A stretch of 64,000 nt of DNA from Rhipicephalus microplus (GCF_043290135.1 NC_134700.1:162774053-162838052); one strand, 5' to 3'; counted from the stretch's first letter, positions 24,091-37,017 are shown. Notes: generated by a model not told the origin, from the letters alone. Numbers and translations are program-made.

Positions 24091-25622
24091 CAGGTTTTCC
24101 ACACGGGCAGCTACCGATTCTCGCTCTCTTCGGCATGGAAATACTCGTTTATGGCACAAGAGATCCACACACTAGTGCGTGCATTGAAAATAGATTGCTG
24201 GGATGATTATTGGAGCATTATTTAAGATAAACACCTCTCAGTTGAGTGATCTTGCATAGATGTCTCTTACTTCTGTCATCATTTTGGAACGTAAATCAAG
24301 GCTAGTTAGAAGTGCACATGCGCTAGCTTTGTTTTAGGGTTCCAGCTTGTTAGATGTCCTTTTTCGAGCTTAAATTCTACACTTCATAAAGCGCCAATGA
24401 AAATACTCGTGATCCCTGACCTGCACAGCTGATAATTGGGGTCTCCGCCCCAACACCAGCTTTATTTCCTTGGTTCTTGTTGCTCTGAGACAAAGAAGAG
24501 GAAGGCAGGACAGCCGACCGCATTGTACAATCCGGCATGTGATTCTGTACTGGGGGGGATGAGATCGGAAAGTGGGCTGGGGGAACATTAGATTAAAAAA
24601 TGACAAGGAGATAAAAACATGTCTTATCGCTCTGTCATAAGAACTGGTAAAACACGAAAGTAAAACGTGTCTTCATAGATGATGTTGAATTTTTATTGTG
24701 TGTTGTTTCGCCAAAATGGCAAAGGAATGAATGCTAGCAGCAAATTTTGCTGTAATGGGATGAGCAGTGAGCAACAGGAGACTTGCAGATCACTCGTCAC
24801 TGCAGAAAGGTCCCACGAAAAGGCAATGCAGAACACACCTTACAGCTAATAATTTTTTTTCAATTGCTTGATGTGTAGTTCCGTCCCTGCTTTCGCTGTA
24901 GTTTATTATTTTCATTTGGTGTTTAAAACGTAGTTGATTAGGAACACGTTTTACTTTCCCTACTTTTTTTGGGCTGAGTTTCCTTTAAAATAAGATATCA
25001 TGCTGATAGCTGATAGCAGTTGTTGGCAGGTTGGTGATGTAGAATACCGACTGTGCACGCATTGCTACGTAACTTCTCTTCATTTGTAGGCGTTATGCGT
25101 GCGGATAAGTAAGCAGGCCACTGCTTCCGAAGATGAAAGCCATGAACACCGAAGCAAACTTAGACAGACAGATACTTGCTTTCCACTCGGCGTTGTTGTG
25201 CTAAAATGGCGTCTGTAGCACACTTTTGAGAAAAAACTTTGCACGAAGTTGCTGCTGCGCCAAGCTAGAAGCCGCAACAGTGCGATAAAGTTTCTTGGAG
25301 AACCACAAAAATTGCATGCATAATTTTTACTATCCTTGCTGAGCCCACGGACGTAGTCTCCGGAATATGATAGCGCTATCCGCAATCGTGTACTCGTCTT
25401 GCCTGGCAAAGAGGTAAAGTGCTCCGTCTCCGAACCACAGTGTCGAATATCAAGCAGGTGCCATGCGGTATGACTTCCTGAAAGCGTCAAGACTATAGTT
25501 TTCGGTTGGCTTCTTCCGCGACATTCACTGCAGTTTAGTTATGTTTAACGAAAATGATGATAGCGTTGTGATAACTTCTACTATTATAATGGGAGTCGTC
25601 TAGGTGGTATGGTAGTTACGGC
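24091..25622. other. No gene recognised
   Basis: No supported feature. Open frames such as 25,080-25,490 (minus, 136 codons) show no known domain. Confidence 0.45.
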
Positions 25623-26348
25623 CAGTGTTGTACCCGTTAGCGAAATAATGTCAGGAAATTAGCACGATATTTATTCCTCCATTAGCACAATATTTGTTCC
25701 TTCAAAAGAAAAGAACGCTTTACCGCCCTACGTTACCTACAAAAAAAAGGTATACCACGTTACCGTTCCCGTAAAAAGTAACGGACGTTAGCTCTGCCAT
25801 TATGACCCAATTATAAACTTTACTCAATTTGTCTTTGTTACAGGAACACAAGATATGAATTTTTTATATCGTGAATTTAGGTATCAGATAAAACGTATAG
25901 CCCCCCCCCCCCCAAAAAAATTATGTGCAATGTGCTCCTTTAACGAGTATTACTTGCACATTTCTATTGTACCATGGCAGTGTTACAGTGTCTTATAGAG
26001 ACCAACATTCAATTTTTATGGTGGCATTCTTTTTAGCGGGACGGAAAGCTTTCCGGTCAGGCAGTCTAATCCCGGAATTTCAAAGTGTAAAATGCCGCGA
26101 AACATTTGTAATCAGAGTTCTTCCATCTGCAGTTAATATGGAGTCGTATATTCACATGCTTCAGAGAGTGAGCACGTGGTGGTTCTCTGAGCATGTGTGC
26201 ACTCCGCACGCATGCGCTATGGCTAGATTTGTTACACGAGAAGCCACGATGGCAGTGCTCATTTTCACCGTGCTACACATTTATGTCGTAAGCAACATAT
26301 AATTGAAAGGCAATGTGTAATATTATACATTTTTTAATTTTGAGGACT

Positions 26349-26588
26349 GCCCCGCCCCGGTAGTCTAGTGGCTAAGGTTCTCGATTCTGACCCGCAGGTC
26401 CCGTGATTGAATCCCGGCTGCGACGGCTGCATTTCCGATGGAGGCGGAAATGCTGTAGGCCTGTGTGCTCAGATTTGGGTGCGCGTTAAAGAACCCCAGG
26501 TGGTAGAAATTTCCGGAGCCCTCCACTACGGTGTCTCTCATAATCATATGGTGGTTTTGGGACGTTAAACCCCACAAAACAATCAATA
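26349..26588 (+). mobile_element. Ruka SINE inside the hAT-like region
   Basis: Full-length copy with a mutated head (ccccggtagtctagtgg, B box gtgattgaatcc), good body and a short degenerate tail. Flanking words ttgaggact and ttgcggact may be a worn TSD. Confidence 0.85.
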
Positions 26589-27804
26589 TGTTGCGGACTC
26601 GCACGCATGACATCAGTCAACGTGACTACGTACAGCAGAATGATAGACTCGATATTTCATATTCCAGCTTCAATTCTCTTAGGCTGCGCCACGTAACGGT
26701 TTGTGTAACTTTTAAGCACGATTTAAAAAAATACAAATCCAACTCATAATGCCATAAGAAGGCTGAAATTTGTGACTATATTTTGTGGTCTTTTCATTTC
26801 TTCCAGCATCTATTCCCACTTTCAGACCAGTTGTTGGTCCCTTTAAAGCTATTTATGTGTTATGACTTGGGACTGTAGCAAATCGTGAAGCCATTTTTCT
26901 CAATGTGACATCATATGCAATATCAGAATCAATCATCCACCCTAGGTACACGCAAATCACCTCTGAACTCTAAATAAATTCACAGCAATGGGCTTTTTTT
27001 CGTGTCCGTACAGGCCCTTCAGTGGAGATCATCGAAGTAGAAAGCAGTGGTCCTTTGCCTCTGAAGAAACTGCGCACCAGTAGGCAATCGCCGAGGCCTG
27101 CATTGGTAGCATTGGCGCTTTTTTTTCTGGGTGGGGGGATGTCATTTTTCTGTTTGTGACACGAGACGTTCCTAGGTCTATTCCTGTCCCTTCATTTGGG
27201 CGACCAAAACTTAGGGCGCGTGCCTTATCGATGCCGGCGCGCATGTGCCGACCACCTACATAGAAAAGGTCTATTCTTACGGTGCGCTAAGAAAATGCTT
27301 TATGGCTTAGTCACAGGCAAAAATATTTGTGCATAAACATTTCTCGTTCACTTTAACCTGTATAATTACCGCAAGGTTTGTGAACGTTCATGTCAGCGTG
27401 TTCAAGAACAGCCTTGCTGTCTCAGGAGTTGAACAACCAAGAACGTAGCTGCCATTGCAGAGAGAAAGAAGCCAAAACTTGTTTTATAAGGAAAGTTAAT
27501 AGGTATTATGAACATTCTGGTGGCTATTTGGTAGCAACCATGATAACAACTTCCATATTTTGACATTTTTTGATAAGTTTTTTTTGCTCTACAAATTTCA
27601 ACCATGTTCCTTTATTCTTTGTTGTGCATATATTTCGCACAATAGATGTCTTCTGTGTAACGGTAAATTTTTTTGTGTTACATTATTATGAACTTTCGAG
27701 AACGACTGGTGGGAAAATTAGTCCTTCCGTGTTGAATTCGTTCCATATTTTTGTCTCATAACCTGTGCAGTTAAAAAGGAAACTTTGTTACTTCGTTTCG
27801 ATAC

Positions 27805-27829
27805 CACCCAGTAACTACGTTACTGGGTG
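27805..27829. repeat. Short perfect hairpin
   Basis: Arms cacccagtaac (27,805-27,815) and gttactgggtg (27,819-27,829) are perfect reverse complements around a 3-nt loop. The GTAAC/GTTAC motif is shared with the sub-terminal repeats of the surrounding hAT-like element. Confidence 0.6.
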
Positions 27830-29084
27830 CTATATGCACAAAATATGACATATTTATTTAAATTTAAAGTATTATTTTTCGAATTCAAATCTATCTTTCC
27901 TGGAAGCACCTGTTTGTGACAGTGGTATATCCAGGGGGTGGCCCATCGGGCCTGTTTCCCTCTCCAATGTCCACCCCCCCCCCCAAAAAAAAATTCTGCC
28001 TAAGCCCCTGCTTCATGATAACCGTAGTTGGGAGACTCACTGACTCACTGTGGTTATGTCTGCCGTGTAGCTGCCTGTAACTGTTGTCAGCCCTAGTGTT
28101 CGTGTGACAGCGCTATTAATGGACTTAGGTTGAAACAGGGGGTAGTGAGAAGGCAAGCCAATGGAAGTAGCGAAAAAAATAGTAAAAACGTTTTGCGCCT
28201 CACTCGCAAAATTATTTTTTAAATTTTTATCTATTATATTGTCCATAATTTGCAGGATTTCGTTTATAGGCGTGCTTCATCGGTAGTGCACCTGTAGACC
28301 GGGTTAGTTATCGGCTGTTTCCTGGATGAGCCAGCATTCCACAAAAAGCCACTTATAAATTGGGCTCTAAGTCTACGACGTCGAAGTTGTCCAACATGAT
28401 GCGGTTGTTGTTCAGCACCCTGCGCTCACCGAGTGTACTCCATTGTCACTCAAACTTGCAAGCGTCAGTCTTATGTTGCTGCATGCTCACGAAAAGTTCT
28501 TTGCTTTTTCACACGTACAAAGTGTGACGATCAGCGCAAGGTATGAAGTAAACCAGTTCATGTGCTTTCCGCTCGAGAAGCCTGTCTTTCGGGCACGGAG
28601 AGGCGCAGGGGCAAGCAGTCCACCTGCTACAATGCATTTCTATGAAAAGCATATTTCTACAGTTTGTGATGATGCATTCCGCGGCTTTCTTGAAGCTATG
28701 TGTGGTGATAGCCAAAAACTCCTCACACGATGTCGGGTCGTTTCAGGAATTTTCATCAGCAATTTATACCACAAAACAAAATCCCACTTTCACCTTCTTC
28801 GCCTGCAGGTAGATGGCTGCCCGCCACTGCGTCGAAAGAATTCATCAGGTTGAGCTCTGGTAAAATGACACCTACAATTAAGATGCAAAAGTAACGAGTA
28901 ACCTGACATCGCACGTTACCGAAAAATTGTAACGTCAGTACGTTACAGTTCTAAAATTCGAATGGGTACTTCACTAAGTTGCCAAAAAAGTAACACGTTA
29001 CTTGTAATGGCGTTACTTTTAACACGTTATCGCCAACACTGGAGCTTACTGCGCTTTGCTGTGTGATTAAAAAAAGTGGTTAAC

Positions 29085-29150
29085 AATTTTGAGTACTCGG
29101 TACTTTGTTATGGAAGAGTACAAAGCCCTCCCGTGTGCCTCACACTTGAT
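29085..29150 (-). repeat. Dispersed repeat shared with 17,995-18,065
   Basis: Reverse-complement match: gaggc-ca-gg followed by ctttgtactcttccataac on the minus strand resembles the plus-strand copy at 18,003-18,050. The repeat family is unidentified. Confidence 0.5.
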
Positions 29151-29194
29151 GAGGCCACCCAGCGCTTTGCTGGTAACTCGATGATTGTGGATTA

Positions 29195-29317
29195 AGTCCT
29201 GGTCGTGGCGGGTGCATTTAAATTGAGGCGAAATGCTTGCAGACCGTGAACGCTCACTTGAGCGCACGTTAAACAAACCCAGGAGTGTGAAGTGTTTGGG
29301 CCCTAAAGCATACCTCG
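29195..29317 (+). mobile_element. Strongly decayed Ruka-like SINE
   Basis: Remnants of a tRNA-like B box (gattaagtcctgg), then attgaggcgaaatg and gcacgttaaacaaaccc match the Ruka body order with many changes. A younger Ruka inserted directly next to it. Confidence 0.5.
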
Positions 29318-29593
29318 TAGTCAAAACATCGCCCCACCGCGGTGGTCTAGTGGCTAAGGTACTCGGCTGCTGACCCGCAGGTCGCGGGTTCAAATCCCGG
29401 CTGCGGCGGCTGCATTTCCGATGGAGGCGGAAATGTCGAGGCCCGTGTGCTCAGATTTGGGTGCACGTTAAAGAATTCCAGGTGGTCAAAATTTCCGGAG
29501 CCCCCCACTACGGCGTCTCTCATAATCATATAGTGGTTTTGGGACGTTAAACCCCACAAATCAACCAATCAATCAATCATAGTCATAACATCG
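29318..29593 (+). mobile_element. Ruka SINE, full length, 14-bp TSD (one mismatch)
   Basis: Element 29,332-29,579 with intact A box and a near-perfect B box (ggttcaaatcc). The tail is (ATCA)n. Flanks tagtcaaaacatcg (29,318-29,331) and tagtcataacatcg (29,580-29,593) differ at one base. Confidence 0.92.
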
Positions 29594-30194
29594 TTTTCGC
29601 ATGTGAAATTCCCCCACTCGTAAGCATCACTGAATTAGTCTTGAAAACTATGTTGTTCTAACATACCATTTTATGTTACTTATTGTTTATAGCAAAGAAT
29701 AAACTTACACATTTATTTAAATCCAGCCAACACATAACAAATGACTCAGCATTACTAATATACTGGGAAGGGGAGATCATTATTTGTCAATGCCACTGCT
29801 ATCAATTACACCAAAGACTAAACTCAATTCATGTGTCTTCGACCTTAAGAATTCTTGATTGGGACACTGAATAAAAATTGGAAATTTTGCGAACATTTTA
29901 TTGTTTTTAGCCTGTGTTTTCACGCCTGGCATATACTTCAGACGGTGTGTATCGTAATCCGCGCCATTGTTTTGTAATTAAGTAGAAGCCTTAGTTTGTT
30001 AAACAAGCACGTAAATAAAAGCTAAGAAGGGGCTAAGTGTGTAGGTAAAAGTGCTTCAGATCCAGTAACACGAAGCCGTGGGAGGGGAAGCGATGCATGC
30101 AGTGACTTGAGCGAGATTTCGTTGAGGAGGCAGTAGTGGTGGCAAGCCTCAAAACAGGCTTATAGGGAGGGGTGCTTCCTCTTCACTAATATCC
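29594..30194. other. No gene recognised
   Basis: AT-rich DNA; no supported feature. Confidence 0.45.
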
Positions 30195-30830
30195 TAGGAG
30201 AGAGAAAGAAAAAAATGAGATGCAGGTAAAGGCGGGCTGGTTAACCAGACGGACGTCCCATTTTCTACCATGTATGGGGGAAACGCAGAAAGGGGGGAAA
30301 GAGATGGAAGAGAGAGATGAGAAACACGTAAACACTAGCCCACTTGGGAGACCACATGCAGTCTACAGGCGGCAGCTCACATTTGAGGTCAGGTGCTTCA
30401 GTAACTGTGTAGTTAATTTCTACGCTATCGAAGCACACGTCTAAGGAAGAAAAGGTGGTAAGAAATAAGTGGTAAGACAAGGAAGTTAGCCGGTTTCTAG
30501 ACCAGCTTACTACCCTGTGCTTGAGCAAGGGAAGTAAAATATTATAGAAAAGAGGTGTTACAAGGTGCTGAGAGTCATGTGTACAAAGAATGTTCTGGTG
30601 TCCAGTTCGTCCAAAATCAACCGGAGCGAGCAACGCTGGGCTCGTAGCGAGCGCAACTACACAGGACGTGTTCGATGGTCTAATAGGCTTCTCGAGATTC
30701 ACATTCACTGGTGTGTGCCATAATGATGCGAAACCAGTACGCCTTTGTGAATGCAACACCCAACCGAAGGTAACACAGCAGTGCAGCATCAGCGCGGGAA
30801 AGTTGCGAATGTAGCAGAAGCATGAGCAAA
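30195..30830 (-). pseudogene. LINE-B 3' end with ORF2 C-terminal remnant
   Basis: On the minus strand the coding remnant reads ADAALLCYLRLGVAFTKAYW and then, after a stop, TIEHVLCSCARY, the C-terminal knuckle of LINE-B (compare LLCRLWLGVAFTNAYSYLIG at 61.9 kb). Downstream, about 300 bp of 3' UTR ends with the ggtagaaaatgg box and a tctggttaaccagc box near 30,230-30,265. The first Cys pair of the knuckle is lost and at least one stop interrupts it, so the copy is dead. Confidence 0.65.
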
Positions 30831-32390
30831 AAAATCAAATATATGAACGTTCTCGGAAAACTGCGTATAATGTAGCTTACCCTTACGTGGTGGTTTTTTT
30901 TCCTGACATGCCTGGTTCCATCTTCCCATGGTATGTAGTGAGCAGAAGTACATACGCATTGTGACGCGTAAAACTTCTTAGGACGAACCGTGATGCATAA
31001 CACACCATAATGACAGGAGACATCCAGAAGCCTCCCTAAGGTGCTTCGCTTCAAATATTGACAGTAAATACGGCAGAGTGAGAACTAGGATGCTTTAATT
31101 AGACGATTATTCATTGTCACGAGATGGGAAATACTTATTACGTGTGATGAAATTGAAACAGTGGATAAAACGAAGATGTAGCACACCGTGACATCACACT
31201 TGGTATAGGGTCGCACTCTTTAAGCTACCGTATGGGTGATTCCACGAGAGATCGACACGGGTCCAAAAGTTGATATTTCAGATTTCATTGAATATTTTAT
31301 ATTTCGTGCAACTCTCACCAGAAAGCCCGAAAGTCAACTTCGTTTTATGATTAACGGCATAACTTACGAGAAAAAAAATATCAATCTTCACCAACACGGA
31401 GGCACCAATTTCGTCACCTGTCATTTTCAAAATTGCAGATGCTATAAAAAGACATATGTTTTTGTTTCAAGGAAGATATTTTTTACCTGAAACACATGTC
31501 TAATGAAGAATGAATTCATACGGTTTCAAGTTTGTAGACCTTAAGAAAATAGCTTTTCAAAATGTCTAATTTCGCGACAGTTTAAAATAAGTTACGTATT
31601 CCCCATTTTTTTCTCCGGAAGTAATGCAAGCAGCGTTTTCAAACTTGACATGTTTTAAGGATATAGTGTGTTCATTAGGTACATAAATTATTGCTGTCGT
31701 AGGGCAGCTGTAAATTTTTATATATTGCCCCAGAGTTCTCATATTGGCAAAATTGTACTCCACTGAAATTTGAATAACAAAAAAACACCATCTTCGATTT
31801 TTCTTAAAATCTCGTACATAGACAACCGAAGGCCATCATGCAGTAACATAGAAAAACATGTTGCATTATTTTGTTTTTAGCGACAACATTCGTGGTACCA
31901 ATAAGAGCTTTTCGAGAATGCGCTGATAAGTTGAGAAATCTAGAAATCAGAACGGAAAAGCGGCAATAAGCTTCAAACGCCAGTAAATGTGACCGCATTT
32001 GGTGAAGAAAGGCTGTTTTAGCAGATAGGAGTAACTATTTTGAGCACGATATTCTAGGTATCTGAATTCACTCTTATACGTAGAGCACTGAGATTTCTAA
32101 TATGTGGTGCCTCTCCATTACTGACACACAGATGGAGCTACTGTGACGGCCATGTGTTTGCAACACGTTGGGTAAGAAAATTGAATGTTGAATGAGTTCA
32201 TAAACGATTCATAACAACTTTTTATCACTTGGGGCACGAAGACTGCCGCATTAGACTGAAGAACACGCTTTAGGGCAAGTTGTCATCCGTCGTCTGCTCT
32301 ACAGATGAATTGCTGTGCGCCGCATCTCGAAGGCAATGCTTTAGATTATATGGTTCAAAGTAGGGACAAAGATTACGCCTCCCGTAATTT
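30831..32390. other. No gene recognised
   Basis: No supported coding or RNA feature. The open frame at 30,680-31,054 (minus) is the LINE-B remnant continuing into unrelated DNA. Confidence 0.45.
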
Positions 32391-32558
32391 CATCGACAAA
32401 AACATTGTGACTATACTTCAGTTGTACTTCAGTTGTACATTGTACTATACTTCAGTTTTGCATTCACACTGTGGATACTTGTGCGCAAGTATCCACAGTG
32501 CGAATGCAAAACTGAAGTATAGTACGTTAAAATGAATTTCACAATGTTTTTGTCGATG
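32391..32558. repeat. Nested foldback repeat (168 bp)
   Basis: The inner arms, 39 bp each (32,443-32,481 and 32,486-32,524), pair with one mismatch around a 4-nt loop (tgcg). The outer arms, 20 bp each (32,391-32,410 and 32,539-32,558, catcgacaaaaacattgtga on the left), pair perfectly. The two arm pairs are separated by 32 nt on the left and 14 nt on the right. The small open frames on each strand are mirror images of this palindrome. Confidence 0.93.
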
Positions 32559-34962
32559 TGTATCTTACTGTATGTAATGTGTATCTTACTCAACCTGCCG
32601 CCTCCAGGAAAGGAGAAAAAAACTTCACGCTCACCGCCTACGCCACTAGCGGTGCTCACCAACACTACAAGGTTTAAATGTAGATATTTATTTCACAAAT
32701 TAGATGGGAGAAAGACCGCATCAGGTGTTCTTCGAAGGTCGAAGGTTTCACCCAGGCCAACCGAAAATTATCTTTCGTCTCTTTTCTTTCGTCATATTTA
32801 CCTTACAAATGATATTGATAACATCCCCTATAGTTGCCTTGGCGACATGTCTGTTTTCTCATGAATATTGTATATACCAAAGAAATAACGATCATTTAAG
32901 CTTCCACTACTTTTCTTAAACAAGTGCGGTTTAAAAATATTCAACCGAGAGTGTTTATATAATTGCTATCGCAATACAAGATTTAGCCTGAACACTTGGG
33001 CTTGCACAACTGTGACACACAAATGAAAATTGAGCTTATTTTATTTTTACGCAGTGGGCTTTTAATTACTCTTGTCACTCTATAACAGCTAAGGTTGTCG
33101 CTGTTCAAAGGTTTTTTTTATAAATAAAAGTAATAAATTGCAATCGAAAAAAATAGTTTTCCCCTATGGAGGTATACTAGACAACCATATAATTTGGACC
33201 AGCTTAGCTAAGAACCATACACACTAGCACCTACAGTGGCCCATGAGAACATCTAGGATAGGGGATTTTAAAGTGTGAAATAATTACGGTGTGCTCGTAA
33301 CTTCGACTTCAAATGAAAAGATCGTACACATACTAACATCAAAAACTATTTTACCACAAAGCCATACGCCTCGTATGACATTTATTTTAACAGTTACTAA
33401 GGTAAGCACAGCTTGACAGGTAAAATAGGCAATATATCAATTTAACAGTTGAAAATTAGGTACTCCTTTTCCGTTCCACTAAAAAAAATGCAAACGTAAC
33501 CACATGGATGCGAAAGAAAGATAATGCAAGTGCAATTCACGAAAAGAAATAGAGATTTATAACTAAAAGACCTTTTTGTCGCTTTGTTATTCTCCCTGCT
33601 TTCCTGCGTATTTCACGTGTACATGCATTGATGTCTTTTACATTATATTGAGAGCTCGATTTATAAGTATTTCTGCATAGAGCTCCGCAGCATGTTACAT
33701 TTCTAACAGCATGCTCCGTTCACTCTTAACGTCATTTCATTCCTATAAGTTACGTCCGGCAGGAAACTTCCACGTTTTCTTTTTCCCATCGTTATCAGGC
33801 CGGATGCGATTTTACACATCTCGTTGGCTGAAATCAAAGCACTGGTAAAAGCAAAACCAAGGAGTTTACTATGTATAAAAAATAGAAAATAAAAAGTAGA
33901 AGAAAATACGAGAAATACAAACTATGAGGTAAAAACGGAGCTGTTCAAAAGTCGTCCTGTTCAATCCAATTCAGCTCAAGTTCATGGGTCATACTAAAGA
34001 CAGACGTTATCTATTCTCAGCTATTATGCGGGACATTCTGAAATCTCTGCGGGCAAAATGAAAGCAGTTTTTTGTCACAGGGAATGAAAATGTTCTTTTT
34101 TTAAAGCTCGAAAGTCTAAACCTCTCAGCAGAAAGTTAGTTATTAAGCATTGCTCTTGCGATACTTTATTGCAAAGTCACTTTTTTCGTTTTTGTTGCAT
34201 TACGTCATGTGGCGCGGCATAAAATCCTGACTTCCTTTGACCGGTCTCCCTCACTGTATTCTCGGTTCCTGTTTATGTTATCGCCGGTGGTTATTTTTCT
34301 TATTCGCAATGTCGATGTCTTTAAGCATCTAAACTCCAAAGTGGATTTCATGTCATCTAGTATAAAGCTGTTCCCTTCAAAGCCTTTCGAGTATATATAG
34401 TGCACTCCTTATCTGGGCCCGATTTCGGGAGCTGAATTCATGAACTGTCGTTAAGGGATATTTTTGCAAAACAGAAAAGAAGGTGTTTTGCGATGGTGGG
34501 TTACATATAATTACAAAGCGATAATCCAACAGCATTCACAATGGATGATGACCTGCTTTGAACATCCTATTTCTTTTTTATAAATGTTGTGAAATCAAAG
34601 AGAACAGGAAGGACAGGTGTATCCAGCAGCACGTAAATCGCAAAAAATGCTGTTATAAGAAACAAGTCGGGAACGTGAACTTTCTCCCAATGAGTATAAT
34701 GCTCCCATCGCTATCGAAACTATAGCTTTTTGATGTTTTAGGGAGTTTCTGCGTTCCATCGTTTAGTTGCAAGATTGCTTTTTCTCTCAATGCTCGTAGG
34801 AAGCTAGGTGGAGGGATCTGTGGTACGTATTTCATGAAAAGTAATTTCATTGATGAAAGATTTTCTTGTCAGGGCGTCTTGTCTCTTTGTGCACTTCCTT
34901 TCAGTGGGGATCACGGAGAGAGAACATATGGCCGCACTTATAAAGATAACCTTATAATATTG
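32559..34962. other. AT-rich DNA, one SINE-like word
   Basis: No gene seen. At 32,945-32,976 the words gagtgtttatataattgct and atcgcaata match the 3' end of the SINE at 57,139-57,374, suggesting a fragment of that family. Confidence 0.4.
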
Positions 34963-35050
34963 CAACTTCTGTATTTGAAATGTGTCGATATTTAAATGAT
35001 TAACACAACTTCTGTATTTGAAAAGTATCGAAGTAATAAATGATTAACCT
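34963..35050. repeat. Two-copy tandem repeat, 43-bp period
   Basis: The word caacttctgtatttgaaa starts at 34,963 and again at 35,006, each followed by a diverged tcga...aaatgattaac. Confidence 0.8.
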
Positions 35051-35804
35051 ACCATTCATGAACTCTTCAGTAAATTTATTAAGTTTACTTTCATGAGACA
35101 GTGCTTACTGCTACTATATACAGCGTGTTGAAAATGAAGAAGTGGGGAATGGGCTTTATTTGTAAGTAACCTTATGATTATCCACTCTTATATTTTCTAG
35201 ATGACTGAATATTTATTTTTCCTTCTTCAAAATTTAAATTTGTTTTCCCCAATACAGTAACCGCCGGTTTATTGACCAGTCCCCCATAGTAGGTACGAGC
35301 CAAGCAATGGGAACAAGCAAGCAAGCCCTGATGGTGTTAACATCGTGTTCGTGACCTACGCACACGGGTCCGCATTCGTAACATTTGGTGTCGTTAAACC
35401 TGGCAGTGGTCGTTCTGGGACTACGATGTCGTCAGCCCAGCGTACCGGAAGTTGCGTGAGACTGTCAGGACCAGCGTCTGACAATATAATACGCTCCTGG
35501 CAGGACTGCTGCGACACTCTGACACCTAGGCACGTGAGGTGAACATGAAAGACATCGTTTTGATGACTAGAGAAGCTGAGATCCGCCAGTTGGGCAAGCA
35601 GGTCCACGACGTCACTGAAGACAAGGTAGGTGACCATGAACTCAAGGATTCTGCACGCTACCGTGAGAAGATCGTGCATGGAATCGCAGAGGGGCACTAT
35701 TTCCTGACCGAGCGCGGACAGCCTTTTCACCTACGTGGCACACGCTATCCACCTCTTGATTACGTCAGAAATACCAGCAGCAAGTAGAACGACCTGGTAT
35801 CTGT
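35051..35804 (+). other. Unidentified stretch with small ORF
   Basis: A plus-strand frame at 35,539-35,787 (about 82 codons; its first ATG is at 35,545) is hydrophilic and includes REAEIRQLGKQVHDVTED and EGHYFLTERGQPFHLRG. I do not recognise it. The overlapping minus-strand frame (35,356-35,730) is equally unfamiliar. A repeat related to 53,325-53,670 starts just downstream at 35,805, so this may be part of a larger repeat unit. Confidence 0.25.
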
Positions 35805-36185
35805 AAAAAAAAAGTCAGGCCTGCGCGGAAGGTGCAGCACAGTCACAGCGAAAGCTGAAAGAGCGGCCTTTCAAAGCCTCTTCTGAACACTCATTGGGTA
35901 ACTGCTGCAAGCAAACTTGCTGAGTACCCACTACGACAATAATAATAATTATTTCTGGGTTGTACACAAGCATTACCTGTGGCATTTTTTGTCATTCTTC
36001 TGAAAAGCGTTGTATTCGCTAAACACTTGCAAGGAATTTTGTGCCAATTGTTCATGTAGTGGCTAACAATAATAAAGAATTATGCCTGGAGTGAGTATGC
36101 GCCATAGTTAATAGGTGATCAATAACAAGCTTTTGTAATGGGTTGGGGCATTGGACGACCCACTCGTTACGCTATTTGCATTGTG
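35805..36185 (+). repeat. Dispersed repeat, copy 1
   Basis: Starts in an A-run followed by gtcaggcctgcgcggaagg and continues through agagcggcctttca, acactcattgggtaactgct and gctaaacacttgcaaggaat. The same order and spacing recur at 53,325-53,670. It carries no open frame and no tRNA-like head; class unknown. Confidence 0.75.
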
Positions 36186-36297
36186 TGACGCCTTATTGTT
36201 CTTTTGCTGTTCTAAAACGCTTTATTGCTCATATTAACACGAATCATTTCCCGACATCAAGCCTGCCTAAGGCAAGTTTCTGAACAAGTCCCAAGGG

Positions 36298-36490
36298 CTG
36301 GCGTGGCCAGTGGTAGAATACTGGGGCTGGCACGCAGTGGACCCGAGTTCCAGCCCCACTGTGGCCTTGTTACTAGGTTTTTCCGCCGTATTCTGTGATA
36401 GTGGTTACGCACACGGGCAGCGGTGGCGGCAGCGGACAACTACAGCGCGTGGCCTGAGTTTTGATCTCACAACTGCTTTTGCTGTAAAAC
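36298..36490 (+). mobile_element. Second tRNA-derived SINE family
   Basis: tRNA-like head ctggcgtggccagtggtaga followed by a B-box-like gagttccagcccc. The gggcagcggtggcggcagcg / gacaactac block and a ctgctgtaaaa-like end are typical of another abundant tick SINE. No clear TSD. Confidence 0.55.
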
Positions 36491-36803
36491 GCAGTTTCCT
36501 GGAACAACATATTCAAAAGCAGCCGAAAAGACACGAGATATTCTGAAGGCTCATGTTTGGACCATCAAAGCTGTCTTTCTGTAGGTCAAGAAATATGTGA
36601 AAACAGATTGATTGAAGTTGAAGGAAATACCACAGCCTTGGGCGTGACGGCATGCGAGAGTGGGGTACCGCCACCGCAAATTTCGATGCTTCTGATTACG
36701 TTTGTCAAAGGATCAAGCGACAGTGCTGCGCGCGCAAGATTCTCTGGAGCAACAGTGTTACACTGGTAGTTCTACTAGAGAGGAACAGCCAATTAAGCAT
36801 TGA

Positions 36804-37017
36804 GGAGACATTCCCAAGTGGGAGGAAGAACCGAGAGAACAGTATCAAGAAGTGATAGCCAAACCCGGAGGTCGAAATAGAAGCTGTGACATGAATGATA
36901 AGATTGAAGATGATGAACGCGTCGCTGTCACGGAACCACTGAGGAAGCCGGCAAATGAAGAACCCGCTTACAGTTTGTCCACCAGCAACGATGGCTTGTT
37001 TGATCTCCTCCGTGGTG
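36804..37017 (+). pseudogene. 5' part of an ORF interrupted by LINE-A copy 1
   Basis: An open plus-strand frame after a TGA at 36,801 is hydrophilic and acidic (DMNDKIEDDERVAVTEP, then NDGLFDLLRG). The LINE-A target duplication falls exactly at DLLRG, and the same residues restart in the same frame on the far side at 43,063. I infer one pre-existing reading frame split by the insertion. I do not recognise the protein; a gag-like or host origin are both possible. Confidence 0.4.

Larger units (their letters stand above)
25623..29041. mobile_element. Possible hAT-like DNA transposon remnant, about 3.4 kb
   Basis: The left end reads cagtgttg (25,623-25,630) and the right end caacactg (29,034-29,041), an 8-bp terminal inverted repeat typical of hAT elements. 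Both sub-terminal regions are rich in GTAAC/GTTAC words (25,725-25,795 and 28,885-29,030), as in many hAT elements. I see no transposase motif inside and no matching 8-bp target duplication outside (gttacggc versus gagcttac). The two ends could therefore belong to different or rearranged elements. Confidence 0.4.
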
